From Phormidesmis sp. RL_2_1 (lineage in GTDB: Bacteria > Cyanobacteriota > Cyanobacteriia > Phormidesmidales > Phormidesmidaceae): a DNA stretch of 34,431 nt. The notes below the pieces were generated by a model, which was not told the origin of the DNA, ran no database searches, and was given only the letters and a program-made list of their open reading frames with translations. The stretch spans positions 1 through 34,431 of the forward strand of contig JAAUPS010000020.1 in NCBI GenBank assembly GCA_012033015.1, in the 5' to 3' direction. The position numbers were made by a program, and so were the translations under genes. Of the stretch, positions 8,860 to 16,799 are shown one piece after another (position 1 is the first letter of the stretch; each line of letters begins with the position of its first letter).

Positions 8860-10641
8860 CTAAAAGAGATTATATCGAACAGAGAGATAAATACCATTAT
8901 CTTGCAAGCTATCACCGGTGTTATCGATATCGACTAGCGGCAGCCCCCAGTCTAAGCGGGCAGAGAAGTTATCACCCTGCTGCCACAATAGGCCGATGCC
9001 TGCACCGACAAGCACATTGTTTCCGGGCGGCGTATTGCTGTTGTTCCAAGCGGCTCCCGCATCAATAAACGGTGTGACTTGCACCGTACTCTCTTCAGAA
9101 AAACGAACGATAGGAAAGCGTGCTTCGGCTGAAAGCAGTGCCCCATTGTCACGCAGCAGTGCATCTTGGCGGTAGCCGCGAACCGATTGCTGACCGCCCA
9201 AGCCAAATTGCTCGGACGATAGCAAACTATCTGCAGCTAGCTGCACGTCACCCCGTAGCAAAAACAACGAATCTTTGCCAAGCAATCTGACCCATTGCCC
9301 CTGCCCTCGCCAAGAGAAAAACTGACTGTCAGGCACATCGCCCTCATTGTCAGTCGCATTGAGTAAATTTAAGCCCAGGTTAAATTGCGATCGCGCCGCT
9401 AACACCTGCTGTTGACTACGCTTTGTCCAGTTTTGAGAAAACCGCATTGCCGTGACACGGGTTTCACCATTATTATCAGCACCGGGTGACAGGGGAAATG
9501 GCCCAATATTATCGATACCCAACTGGGTTTGATTGCGTTTATGGGATAACGCCAGACCCAGCGAAAACTCTTGGGTCGGGGTTTCAATCAGCGGATGGGT
9601 AATACCCACCTCGTAGTAGTGCGAATCAGAACTAATTTGCAAGACATCGAAAGTATCGTCAATGACGCGGCTCTCAGAGAGTCCGGCTTCGAAATTGAGA
9701 CGAGTATTATAAGGGCTCACCGGCACCGAATAGCTGGCATCGACACTATTGCTACCGTCGGTATTGGCGTAGGATAAATAGCCGCGATCGCCAATGCCAA
9801 ACACATTGCCTTCGCTAATCTCTACCTGCCGCCGAAAGCTACCAATGTTAGGAGAGCGGCCATTATCTAAGCCCACCGTGATATCAAAAGAATCAGATTC
9901 GCTCACGTCTACTCGTAAGATGTTAGTGCCCGGTCTTACCCCAGCTTGTAAGTCAGCCGATACGGTTTCAATCAGCGGATCGATCTGTAACCGTTGGAGC
10001 CCCGCTAACAAAGATTCGGTATTGATCGGAGGCTGGGCAGCTAAGCCCAAGCGACTGCGAATATAGTCAGGATTCAATCGACGAGTGCCAGCAATCTCAA
10101 TTTCTTCGATTTCACCTTCTATAACTTGTATGGTGACTAAGCCGTTTTCTAAAGTTTGGGGCGGAATAAAGGCCCCAGAGGTGACAAAGCCCGCATCGAC
10201 GTAGCGCTGGGTGATGGCGGAGCGGAGCTGCAGCAGTTCATTAAACGAAACGGGCCGGTTGATGTATTGGGCAAACAAATCGGCAAAGTCATCGGCGCTA
10301 AAAACGCTGCTGCCCTCAAGCCGAATGCCAGTGACAACAAAGGTTTCATCAGTACTGCTGGTGCCATCATCGGGAAGCGGACTATCCTCAGGCTCTCCGA
10401 GTAGCTCCTCTACAGGCGGTAGCTGGGGCAGCGGCGTTTCAGGTAACGGGGTTTCGGGAAGCGGAACTTCAGGTCTAAAATCTGAATTGACATCTGATGG
10501 GGGCAACACCTCGGTCGGCAAGCTCTCAGCCGGTATGGCAGATGGCAACGTTAGTTGAGCGACCGCTTCAGGTGTGAGCCCCAAGGTGGAAATCGTACCT
10601 AGCAGTAAGGGATGATATAGCAGATAGTGACGGGAACTCAT
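8860..10641 (-). CDS. TpsB/ShlB/FhaC-type outer-membrane secretion protein (POTRA + beta-barrel), copy 2
   Basis: This intact 593-residue protein has a signal peptide ending near AVAQ (28) and a Pro-rich linker with PLPET repeated. A POTRA domain follows (about 100-178: VVTGIRLEGSSVFSADDF, then IEGEIEEIEIAGTRRL). The barrel carries the VRGYRQ motif and ends in YNLF, with a terminal Phe that fits BAM-assembled outer-membrane proteins. It resembles copy 1 in architecture and in segments such as SQFNLGLNLLNATDN and DVQLAADSLLSSEQF. The two are therefore paralogues, separated by about 2.1 kb and mqo, on opposite strands. Expected role: outer-membrane export of a TpsA-like or other passenger. No passenger gene is present here, so the partner must lie elsewhere. 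The start at 10641 gives the proper signal peptide. Confidence 0.9.
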   Translation of the reverse strand: MSSRHYLLYHPLLLGTISTLGLTPEAVAQLTLPSAIPAESLPTEVLPPSDVNSDFRPEVPLPETPLPETPLPQLPPVEELLGEPEDSPLPDDGTSSTDETFVVTGIRLEGSSVFSADDFADLFAQYINRPVSFNELLQLRSAITQRYVDAGFVTSGAFIPPQTLENGLVTIQVIEGEIEEIEIAGTRRLNPDYIRSRLGLAAQPPINTESLLAGLQRLQIDPLIETVSADLQAGVRPGTNILRVDVSESDSFDITVGLDNGRSPNIGSFRRQVEISEGNVFGIGDRGYLSYANTDGSNSVDASYSVPVSPYNTRLNFEAGLSESRVIDDTFDVLQISSDSHYYEVGITHPLIETPTQEFSLGLALSHKRNQTQLGIDNIGPFPLSPGADNNGETRVTAMRFSQNWTKRSQQQVLAARSQFNLGLNLLNATDNEGDVPDSQFFSWRGQGQWVRLLGKDSLFLLRGDVQLAADSLLSSEQFGLGGQQSVRGYRQDALLRDNGALLSAEARFPIVRFSEESTVQVTPFIDAGAAWNNSNTPPGNNVLVGAGIGLLWQQGDNFSARLDWGLPLVDIDNTGDSLQDNGIYLSVRYNLF

Positions 10642-10663
10642 AATATCTAACGATAGCTAAGAA

Positions 10664-10733
10664 TTGCCTTGGTCAAGTTGCCTTGGTCAAGTTGCCTTGG
10701 TCCGGTTGCCTTGGTCCGGTTGCCTCTGTCCGG
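10664..10733. repeat. Tandem repeat, 14 bp x 5
   Basis: Five consecutive units: TTGCCTTGGTCAAG twice, TTGCCTTGGTCCGG twice and TTGCCTCTGTCCGG once. The stepwise change along the array suggests successive duplication. It begins 23 bp upstream of the copy 2 tpsB start. Confidence 0.93.
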
Positions 10734-10793
10734 TTGCTTAAGACAGCAAAATCAACTGCAAGCTGGGTAAAACAATAGACAACTCAACTAGCC

Positions 10794-10816
10794 AAGTAAG
10801 TAATGTATCCTTACTT
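10794..10816. repeat. Degenerate palindromic repeat, possible copy 4
   Basis: AAGTAAG and CTTACTT flank a central ATGTAT-like core, resembling the ATGCAT-centred palindromes at 1797, 4718 and 12133. It lies upstream of tpsB copy 2, as copy 2 of the repeat lies upstream of tpsB copy 1. Assignment to the family is tentative. Confidence 0.45.
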
Positions 10817-11045
10817 AGCTATATCAAAAAGCATTACTTTATTATCATTCCCCATCAATTCTAAAAGGTGCAAGACAAGGCGGAAAACTTGGGAATGGCG
10901 AAACCGCTGATGACAACAATATACTGGGCCAATGCAGTGAGCCAATACAGTAAGCCAATATACTGAGTCAATATACTGGGCCAGTTGCTATTGCTCAAGT
11001 GAGCCAAAATCTGTAAATACTCGGTAAATACAGGAGGAAGATGGG

Positions 11046-11897
11046 GTGAAAAAGGTCGTTATCACTGTAGGACTTCCGGCTTCTGGTAAATCGACTTGGT
11101 CGAAAGCCTTGGTGCTAAAAGAGGCGGGCCAGTGGGTGAGGGTTAATAAAGATAGCCTCAGGGAGATGTGCCACAGCTCAAAATTTTCTCAAAGCAATGA
11201 AAAATTTATTGTTCAACTGAGAAATTCCATCATTTTGCAGGCATTGGCCGATGGGAAAAATGTGATTGTCGATGATACGAATCTTCATCCGAAGCATATT
11301 CGTGCCATTACCGAGCTGGTCAAAGGCCAAGCGATTGTCGAGGTGAATGATAGCTTTTTGGCTGTTCCTGTCAAAGAATGTATCCGCCGAGATTTGGGCC
11401 GTCAGGCATCGGTGGGCAAAGATGTGATTATGCAGATGTACCGGCAGTTTATTGCGCCTAAGGCAGTAGCGCCCGCCTATAATGATGCCCTAGCCGATGT
11501 AATTGTAGTTGATATGGATGGGACGTTGGCTTTAATCGGCGATCGCAGTCCCTATGATGGGAGTAAATGCGATCGCGATCAACCCAACCTGCCCGTACTA
11601 CAGACCATCTTAAAGTGGCAAGAAACCCACAAAATTATTGTGATCTCGGGTAGAACTGACGATGCAAGCGCAATGACAGCCGCCTGGCTGAAACAGCACG
11701 GTGTGCAATACGCCGCCTTACATATGAGAGCCTGTGGCGATGCTCGTAAAGATACCATCGTCAAAGAAGAGATTTACCGACAGCACTTAGAAGGTAAGTT
11801 TAACGTGATTGCAGTATTCGACGACAGGACTAGTGTAGTTGAAATGTGGCGATCGCTCGGCCTGAGCGTGTTTCAAGTAGCCGAAGGCGATTTTTAG
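11046..11897 (+). CDS. T4-type polynucleotide 5'-kinase / 3'-phosphatase
   Basis: This 283-residue bifunctional enzyme closely follows phage T4 Pnkp (PseT) in order and length (T4 about 301). The N-terminal kinase has P-loop GLPASGKS (9-16), the catalytic Asp in VNKDSLRE (36), the substrate strand VDDTNL, and the Arg-rich lid RRDLGRQ (114-120). The C-terminal HAD phosphatase has DMDGT (156-160), SGR (201-203), Lys235 in ARKDTIVK, and FDDR (258-261). The end, VVEMWRSLGLSVFQVAEGDF, is nearly that of T4. Expected role: it phosphorylates 5'-OH ends and removes 3' or cyclic phosphate, healing cut RNA (tRNA) or DNA. The start is GTG 11046, preceded by AGGAGG (11032-11037). No RNA ligase lies beside it, so this may be only the end-healing half of a repair pathway. 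Confidence 0.93.
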   Translation: MKKVVITVGLPASGKSTWSKALVLKEAGQWVRVNKDSLREMCHSSKFSQSNEKFIVQLRNSIILQALADGKNVIVDDTNLHPKHIRAITELVKGQAIVEVNDSFLAVPVKECIRRDLGRQASVGKDVIMQMYRQFIAPKAVAPAYNDALADVIVVDMDGTLALIGDRSPYDGSKCDRDQPNLPVLQTILKWQETHKIIVISGRTDDASAMTAAWLKQHGVQYAALHMRACGDARKDTIVKEEIYRQHLEGKFNVIAVFDDRTSVVEMWRSLGLSVFQVAEGDF

Positions 11898-12217
11898 ACA
11901 ATTTTCAGACGATTTTTAAACGATCTAGGCGATCTTTAAAAGTTGCGATCGCCATTGCTGAGTTGTCTAAATGGGCCATATTCCCTGTATCATCTGTATC
12001 ATCAAAATTCTCAGCAAGCTTGTTGTTGCTTTAAACTTAACATCTACTCAGAACCAACTAGCCCAGCCTATATACAGTATTAACAACAAGCAATATAGCT
12101 TGGGTTGCTTGACTCAGATAAAACACTTTAGAGCAAAGTAAGGATGCATTCTGACTTTGCTAGTAAAGATTTAAGGATGCAGATAGAACATGCTGCCCGA
12201 CGAGCCGGACTGATGGA
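11898..12217. other. Spacer between convergent genes (kinase-phosphatase and acyltransferase)
   Basis: About 320 bp. A short open frame (11846-12034) overlaps the end of the kinase-phosphatase gene and is not credible. A HIP1 octamer (about 11946), ACGATTTT/CGATCT-like duplications just after the stop, and palindromic repeat copy 3 (12133-12160) are the only structures I see. Confidence 0.6.
12133..12160. repeat. Palindromic repeat, copy 3
   Basis: A 28 bp palindrome (arms GCAAAGT/ACTTTGC, centre ATGCAT) identical to the reverse complement of copy 1 at 1797-1824. It sits between two convergent genes, so this copy cannot be a promoter for either neighbour; a 3'-end or transcript-stability role is possible here. 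Confidence 0.92.
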
Positions 12218-13165
12218 TTAAGCACTGTGCTCAGTTGCTCCGGCCCGCTGCGCCACCAAATGATCTAACGCCAACTGCATTTGGTCGATAACCTGTTGAT
12301 AGCAAGCCTCCACATACAGGCTATCGCGCGCGGCCGCAGTGCCATAGTGCTCAAAGCGAATCGGCGGACAAATGCGAGTGTGTAACTGTAGTGGTAGCGG
12401 CAAATTGGGCAAGGGGCCAACAGAAAGGCCCCAAGGCAGACCTAAGTAAATCGGGAAAACCTCTGGATCAACCCCAAACAACCAAGGCATTCCCAACTTG
12501 TGCAGTTGCTGAAGCTGGGGGTAAATATCGGTCAACACCATCAAGGTAGAATGGGCCCCATCTGAAATCATCGGCACAATCGGCACGCCCTTTTGGAGCG
12601 CCAGCTTAATAAAGCCCTTGCGGTTATGAAAATATATTTTATGGCGCATGGTATAAGGCCGAAACACATCCTGCGCCCCCCCAGGGTACACCACAATACT
12701 GGCCTGAGCATTGAGCGCTGCTAAGCCCATGCGCGGATGTGCCCGCACCGCACCCATTTGAGTCGCCAAGCGAGCCAGCATAGGAAAAACCTTCCACACA
12801 CTGGGATGCATCAGACCATACAGCGGTTTTTCACTGCCAAACCGAAGACACCACTCATAGAGCATCATGTGCATATCGGGCGCAGCAAGTCCGCCATTAT
12901 GAGAGCCCACAAACATTACAGGCGTTTCATGGGGAATATTTTCCCAGCCATCACTACTGACCCGATAGTAGTGATCGTAGCCTAGCTTCATCAGCGGCAT
13001 CATCTGGCTGAGCACGGCAGGATCTCGTCCGGCAAGTGACCAACCGCTGAGGGCAGGCGGTGCCTGAGGTGATATTTCAGATGTCTCAATAGTAGGAAAA
13101 AGTACGGATTGAGAGAGTGTTGCTAAGGCTTTAAGCGCCGCAGTTAGGGGAAATAAATCGTTCAT
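12218..13165 (-). CDS. Lysophospholipid/diacylglycerol acyltransferase-like protein
   Basis: This 315-residue protein belongs to the PlsC/DGAT-like acyltransferase superfamily. It shows a His-Asp block, VGSHNGGLAAPD; the invariant-type YPGGAQDVFRP segment followed by RKGFIKLALQKGVPIVPM; and the LPLP-rich C-terminal region, matching the MGAT/DGAT-like branch (family knowledge). Such enzymes transfer fatty acyl groups from acyl-ACP or acyl-CoA to lysolipids or diacylglycerol at the membrane. The spacing between His and Asp is longer than the canonical HX4D, which fits the DGAT-like branch better than PlsC proper. The gene is monocistronic by appearance. The substrate is not predictable here; neutral-lipid or phytyl-ester synthesis are possible alternatives. 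Confidence 0.8.
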   Translation of the reverse strand: MNDLFPLTAALKALATLSQSVLFPTIETSEISPQAPPALSGWSLAGRDPAVLSQMMPLMKLGYDHYYRVSSDGWENIPHETPVMFVGSHNGGLAAPDMHMMLYEWCLRFGSEKPLYGLMHPSVWKVFPMLARLATQMGAVRAHPRMGLAALNAQASIVVYPGGAQDVFRPYTMRHKIYFHNRKGFIKLALQKGVPIVPMISDGAHSTLMVLTDIYPQLQQLHKLGMPWLFGVDPEVFPIYLGLPWGLSVGPLPNLPLPLQLHTRICPPIRFEHYGTAAARDSLYVEACYQQVIDQMQLALDHLVAQRAGATEHSA

Positions 13166-13290
13166 GACTATAGAATCCTATACCCTGGTGAGGCATGGGT
13201 CTAGGGTATGGGTCTAGGTAAACAGCCAGATCTGAGAAATTCAGTAAAGTGATATCTACGATACAAACAAAGCGCCGCCTTTTCACAATT

Positions 13291-13329
13291 CTTGAGAGGA
13301 GGTCTTGAGAGGAGGTCTTGAGAGGAGGT
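13291..13329. repeat. Tandem repeat, 13 bp x 3
   Basis: Three perfect copies of CTTGAGAGGAGGT, with a partial fourth unit beginning CTTAG. It lies in the divergent spacer between the acyltransferase and BMP lipoprotein genes. Confidence 0.93.
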
Positions 13330-13422
13330 CTTAGAAGAACACATAAATTCCCAAATTTGTAGAGCAGATCAAGACTTGACCTTTGCACCAGAGCGGGCTC
13401 TAACGATCAGGCGTTAGCCTTG

Positions 13423-13428
13423 TATAAT
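13423..13428 (+). promoter_or_regulatory. Candidate -10 box of the BMP transporter operon
   Basis: A consensus TATAAT lies 24 bp before the chosen ATG (13453), with the Shine-Dalgarno AGGAG (13441-13445) between. No good -35 box is found at 16-18 bp, so it may be activator-dependent. Prediction only. Confidence 0.4.
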
Positions 13429-13452
13429 CCTATTTTTGCCAGGAGAATTTTT

Positions 13453-14646
13453 ATGCCCCATCATCGGTTTCCATCATTTTCTCGTCGCCAAATGATTCGC
13501 GCTTTGCTAGCGACCAGCGCTTTTGGGGCGGCAACTAAGCTCAGTGGCTGTACACCTGCTGCCGATACTGCTGCTGATACGGCCTCCGATACAGGTGCAG
13601 CGGCGGTTGGTGATGTTGTTGTCGGCTTTATTTACGTAGGCCCAAAAGATGACTTTGGCTACAACCAGGCCCATGCCGAAGGTGCACAGGCAATGGCTAC
13701 CGTACCGGGGATTAAAATTGTAGAAGAAGCCAGCGTACCCGAGACGGCTGCGGTGCTCGAAACCATGCGCAGTATGATTGAAGTCGATGGCGCTACGGTG
13801 CTTTTCCCGACTTCTTTTGGCTATTTTGATCCGTATATTTTGGAGTTAGCGGTAGAGTTTCCAGAAGTGCAGTTTTTCCACGCGGGGGGACTGTATGAAG
13901 AAGGCGTTACACCTGAGAATGTGGGCAGCTACTTTGGCTATATTGATGAAGCTCAGTATGTAGCGGGCGTGGTTGCAGGACATATGTCTAAAGCAGGTAA
14001 CCTAGGCTTTGTAGCAGCCAAACCTATTCCCCAAGTGCTACGCAACATCAACAGTTTTACCCTAGGGGCAAAATCGATTAATCCTGCGGCGACAACTCAG
14101 GTGATTTTCACGGGAGATTGGGCGCTGCCAGTCAAAGAAGCAGAAGCAACAAATAGTATGGCCGACCAGGGTATAGACGTGGTGAATTGCCATGTGGATA
14201 GTCCTAAAGTAGTGATCGAGACGGCTGAAAAGCGAGGGATTTATTCATCGGGCTACCATGCTAATCAGTCGTCTTTGGCACCCAAAGGTTACCTGACTGG
14301 GGCTGAGTGGGACTGGGTGAGTATATACACCTCCCTCGGTGAGCAGTTTGTCGCAGGTAAGTCACTGATGGCAGGAGATATTGATCATATTCTACGCGGT
14401 GGGCTAGCAGATAAGTTTTGTAAGCTATCACCCTATGGGGCAGCCGTGAGCGAAGCTGCAAAAGCAGATGCAGAGGCGGCCAAACAACAGTTGATAGACC
14501 AATCGCTGGTGATTTACAAAGGAGAACTCAAGGACAATCAGGGAAAAGAGGTTTTGGCAGCCGGAACTGAGTACACACAACAAGATATAAAGCTGGAGAC
14601 AATGGATTGGCTCATCGAGGGTGTTAAAGGCAGCACAGAGGGCTGA
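13453..14646 (+). CDS. BMP-family ABC transporter substrate-binding lipoprotein
   Basis: I start at ATG 13453 because AGGAG (13441-13445) precedes it at the right distance; an upstream in-frame start lies at 13420. The 397-residue protein has a twin-arginine-like leader (SRRQMIRALL, 10-19) and a lipobox LSGC with Cys33. It is probably exported and lipid-anchored facing the periplasm. After an Ala/Thr/Asp-rich linker comes the BMP/PnrA/Med fold: VVVGFIYVGPKDDFGYNQAHAEG is the typical first strand and loop, and NVGSYFGYIDEAQYVAGVVAG fits too. BMP proteins usually bind purine nucleosides or related compounds (family knowledge). Its stop overlaps the next gene's ATG by one base, so it is translationally coupled to the permease. 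The ligand here may differ from a nucleoside, given the downstream AtzF-like gene. Confidence 0.92.
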   Translation: MPHHRFPSFSRRQMIRALLATSAFGAATKLSGCTPAADTAADTASDTGAAAVGDVVVGFIYVGPKDDFGYNQAHAEGAQAMATVPGIKIVEEASVPETAAVLETMRSMIEVDGATVLFPTSFGYFDPYILELAVEFPEVQFFHAGGLYEEGVTPENVGSYFGYIDEAQYVAGVVAGHMSKAGNLGFVAAKPIPQVLRNINSFTLGAKSINPAATTQVIFTGDWALPVKEAEATNSMADQGIDVVNCHVDSPKVVIETAEKRGIYSSGYHANQSSLAPKGYLTGAEWDWVSIYTSLGEQFVAGKSLMAGDIDHILRGGLADKFCKLSPYGAAVSEAAKADAEAAKQQLIDQSLVIYKGELKDNQGKEVLAAGTEYTQQDIKLETMDWLIEGVKGSTEG

Positions 14647-15737
14647 TGACAATACAATTAGAACCCTCTTTAGGACTGTTATCTCGCTGGCGTAGCTCTT
14701 TAGAAGCTGTTTTATTGCCGGTGGCGGCGCTGGTGGTCGCGCTGATTCTTTTTGGTGGCTTTTGCGCCTTGTCAGGGGCCAATCCCTTGGCGGTGTATGG
14801 CTCTATTTACAAGGCGGCCTTTGGCCGGTGGAGTGCTTGGCAAAACACGCTAATTCGGGCAGCACCGCTGATGCTGACAGCGCTCTGTACGGCCTTACCT
14901 GCGCGGTTGGGGCTGGTGATCATTGGCAATGAAGGGGCGCTGGTCATCGGTGGCCTCGCCGCGATGATGATGGGGTTGTTGTTGGGTACGGCGCTGCCAC
15001 CGCTGCTGGTGCAGGTGGCGATGGCTGTGGCTGGCATGGTTGCTGGAGGGGTGTGGATTATGTTGGCCGGGGCGCTACGCCACTATCGGGGGGTGAATGA
15101 AACGATTAGCAGTTTGTTGTTGAACTATATTGCGATCGCATTTATGAACCACTTGGTAGAAGGCCCACTGCGCGATGTCAGCTTTGTCACCAAACCCTCT
15201 TCAGCGGCCCTTGATCCGGCCAATGTCCTAGGCACTTTAGCTGGCACAAGGATTCATTACGGTTTGCTCTATGGCATTGTGGTGTGTGTCTTGGCCTACT
15301 TTTTAATTCAGCGCACCACCTTTGGCTTCGCCGCGCGCACCGCTGGGGGCAACATTCGTGCTGCCCGGATCGCCGGACTAGCGGTGGGCAAGCTCACCTT
15401 GGCCGTTTGCTTTTTGGGTGGCTCTGCTGCTGGACTAGCGGGCATGGTGGAAGTCGCGGCAGTGCAAAAGCGAGTGAATGAGTCTTTGGTTTCTAACTAC
15501 GGCTATGCGGGAATTTTGGTGGCATTTGTCTCGCGCCACAATCCGCTGGCGACCATTTTGGTCGCGATATTGTTGGGCGGCATCTTAGCGAGCGGCGGCA
15601 TTTTGCAGCGATCGCACAATCTCCCCGACGCCACTGTATTAGTCTTCCAAGGCATCGTCTTCCTCTGCGTCCTGTACAGCGATTCCCTCTACGGCAAAAT
15701 TCCCTGGCTCCAAGAACCCGCCCCCCCCACCACCTAA
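14646..15737 (+). CDS. BMP-type (nucleoside) ABC transporter permease 1
   Basis: This intact 363-residue membrane protein has about ten hydrophobic segments. Diagnostic pieces are ANPLAVYGSIYKAAFG near the N-terminus, PLMLTALCTALPARLGLVIIGNEG, and the ETISSLLLNYIA loop that defines NupP/YufP-type permeases of the LivM/RbsC superfamily. It forms one half of the inner-membrane channel with the next gene product and receives ligand from the lipoprotein encoded upstream. The ATG overlaps the upstream TGA by one base (TGATG). After its stop, an 84 bp pyrimidine-rich spacer leads to the second permease. The operon contains no ATPase, so that subunit must be encoded elsewhere. Confidence 0.92.
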   Translation: MTIQLEPSLGLLSRWRSSLEAVLLPVAALVVALILFGGFCALSGANPLAVYGSIYKAAFGRWSAWQNTLIRAAPLMLTALCTALPARLGLVIIGNEGALVIGGLAAMMMGLLLGTALPPLLVQVAMAVAGMVAGGVWIMLAGALRHYRGVNETISSLLLNYIAIAFMNHLVEGPLRDVSFVTKPSSAALDPANVLGTLAGTRIHYGLLYGIVVCVLAYFLIQRTTFGFAARTAGGNIRAARIAGLAVGKLTLAVCFLGGSAAGLAGMVEVAAVQKRVNESLVSNYGYAGILVAFVSRHNPLATILVAILLGGILASGGILQRSHNLPDATVLVFQGIVFLCVLYSDSLYGKIPWLQEPAPPTT

Positions 15738-15821
15738 AACCTCCCTCAAAAAAAAAGATATTTCTCCCCTTTTTTCCTTTTCCCTCCTTCTTTTTACCTG
15801 CCCTCTTTCCCCCCTTTCCCC
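15738..15821. other. Pyrimidine-only-like tract between the two permease genes
   Basis: The 84 bp spacer is almost all C and T apart from one A9 run near its start. It has long runs of C and T up to the ATG at 15822 and no Shine-Dalgarno. The minus strand reads GGGGAAAGGGGGG followed by a GGG run and a further GGG run, so a G-quadruplex-like or triplex-like structure is conceivable. Confidence 0.8.
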
Positions 15822-16770
15822 ATGACAACAGACTCCCTAGGACTATGGGGCATCCCCCTCGGCATCATCGCAGGCATGTTGCGAGGGAGCGCGCCTTTTT
15901 TGTTCGTCAGCTTGGGCGAATGTATCACTGAAAAAAGCGGAAAAATTAATTTGGGACTCGAAGGAACACTGTTAATGGGAGCCATGAGTGCCTATGGCGT
16001 GTCCTATTTAACCCAAACCAGCGTCGGTACATTTTGGGCACCGTGGCTAGGCGTATTAGCCGCTGGCTGCACCGGGATGGTACTTGGGGCGATTCATGGG
16101 TGGCTGTCGCAGCAGCCTCGGGTGAATGATGTGGCCACCGGTATTGCGATGATTATTTTGGGCAGTGGGCTGGCTTTCTTTTGGGGCAAGCCGTTTATTC
16201 AGCCCCAAGACGCCCCAGCTATTTACGTTTAACTGGGGTGCTTGGAGCAGTTCGCCCCAGTTGCAGTCGGCGCTAAAGGTGAGTCCGTTGTTTTTGTTAG
16301 GTGTGGCGATCGCACCGTTACTACAGTGGTTTTTCCGCGCTACCCGTTGGGGATTGTATGTCCGAGCGGTGGGTGATAGCCCCCAAGCGGCAATGGCGAT
16401 GGGTATTTCTATCTTTCGGGTGCGAATGCTCAGCATTATGGCTGGCAGCTTTTTAGCAGGCATTGGCGGCGCTTGCCTATCGCTGTACTATCCTGGGGTA
16501 TGGACAGAGCGAATTTCTAGCGGTCAGGGGCTGATGGCTGTAGCGTTGGTCATATTTGCTCGTTGGAATCCGGTGCAGTGTTTGTGGGCTTCCATGCTCT
16601 TTGGTGGAGCCCAAGCGATTGGGCCAGCGTTTCAATCTATTGGGATAGATTCCTACTACTATTTGTTTAATGCCGCGCCATACATTTTGACATTGATGAT
16701 TATGATCATCACTTGTTCGCCACAGAAAACGATTAGCGGTACGCCCGGTGCTTTGGGAAAGGAGAATTAG
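15822..16770 (+). CDS. BMP-type (nucleoside) ABC transporter permease 2 (one frameshift)
   Basis: Two overlapping frames give one permease of about 315 residues, a normal length for NupQ/YufQ-type subunits. The first part has FVSLGECITEKSGKINLGLEG, a signature of this subunit, and PRVNDVATGIAMIILGSGLA. The second has FRATRWGLYVRAVGDSPQAA, SIMAGSFLAGIGGACLSL and SSGQGLMAVALVIFARWNP. The join lies at 16203-16230. Removing one C from CCCC (16203-16206 or the one at about 16213) restores the frame as FIQPKTPQLFTFNW. This is the only break in the window that needs a base removed. It pairs with permease 1 in the inner membrane. No Shine-Dalgarno precedes the ATG; the pyrimidine tract is there instead. 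Confidence 0.85.
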
Positions 16771-16799
16771 CGCTGTAGCGTCTGTTGAGGAGCAAATCA

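Larger units (their letters stand above)
10642..11045. other. Divergent spacer between tpsB copy 2 and the polynucleotide kinase gene
   Basis: About 400 bp with no credible gene. It holds the 14 bp x 5 repeat (10664-10733), a degenerate palindromic repeat (10794-10816), an AT-rich segment (10820-10860), a run of imperfect CCAATATACTG-type units (about 10919-10984) and the strong Shine-Dalgarno of the next gene. Promoters for both divergent genes must lie here, but I see no convincing -35/-10 pair. Confidence 0.65.

Noticed and set aside
9794-10558. Plus-strand frames opposite tpsB copy 2
   Set aside because: They are antisense shadows of an intact gene with clear domains; Ser/Gly-rich composition mirrors its Pro-rich linker.
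11846-12034. A 62-aa open frame after the kinase-phosphatase
   Set aside because: It overlaps the real gene's 3' end, contains translated repeats and a HIP1 site, and has no RBS.
13131-13388. An 85-aa minus-strand open frame before the acyltransferase
   Set aside because: It is translated 13 bp tandem repeat and overlaps the acyltransferase start in another frame.
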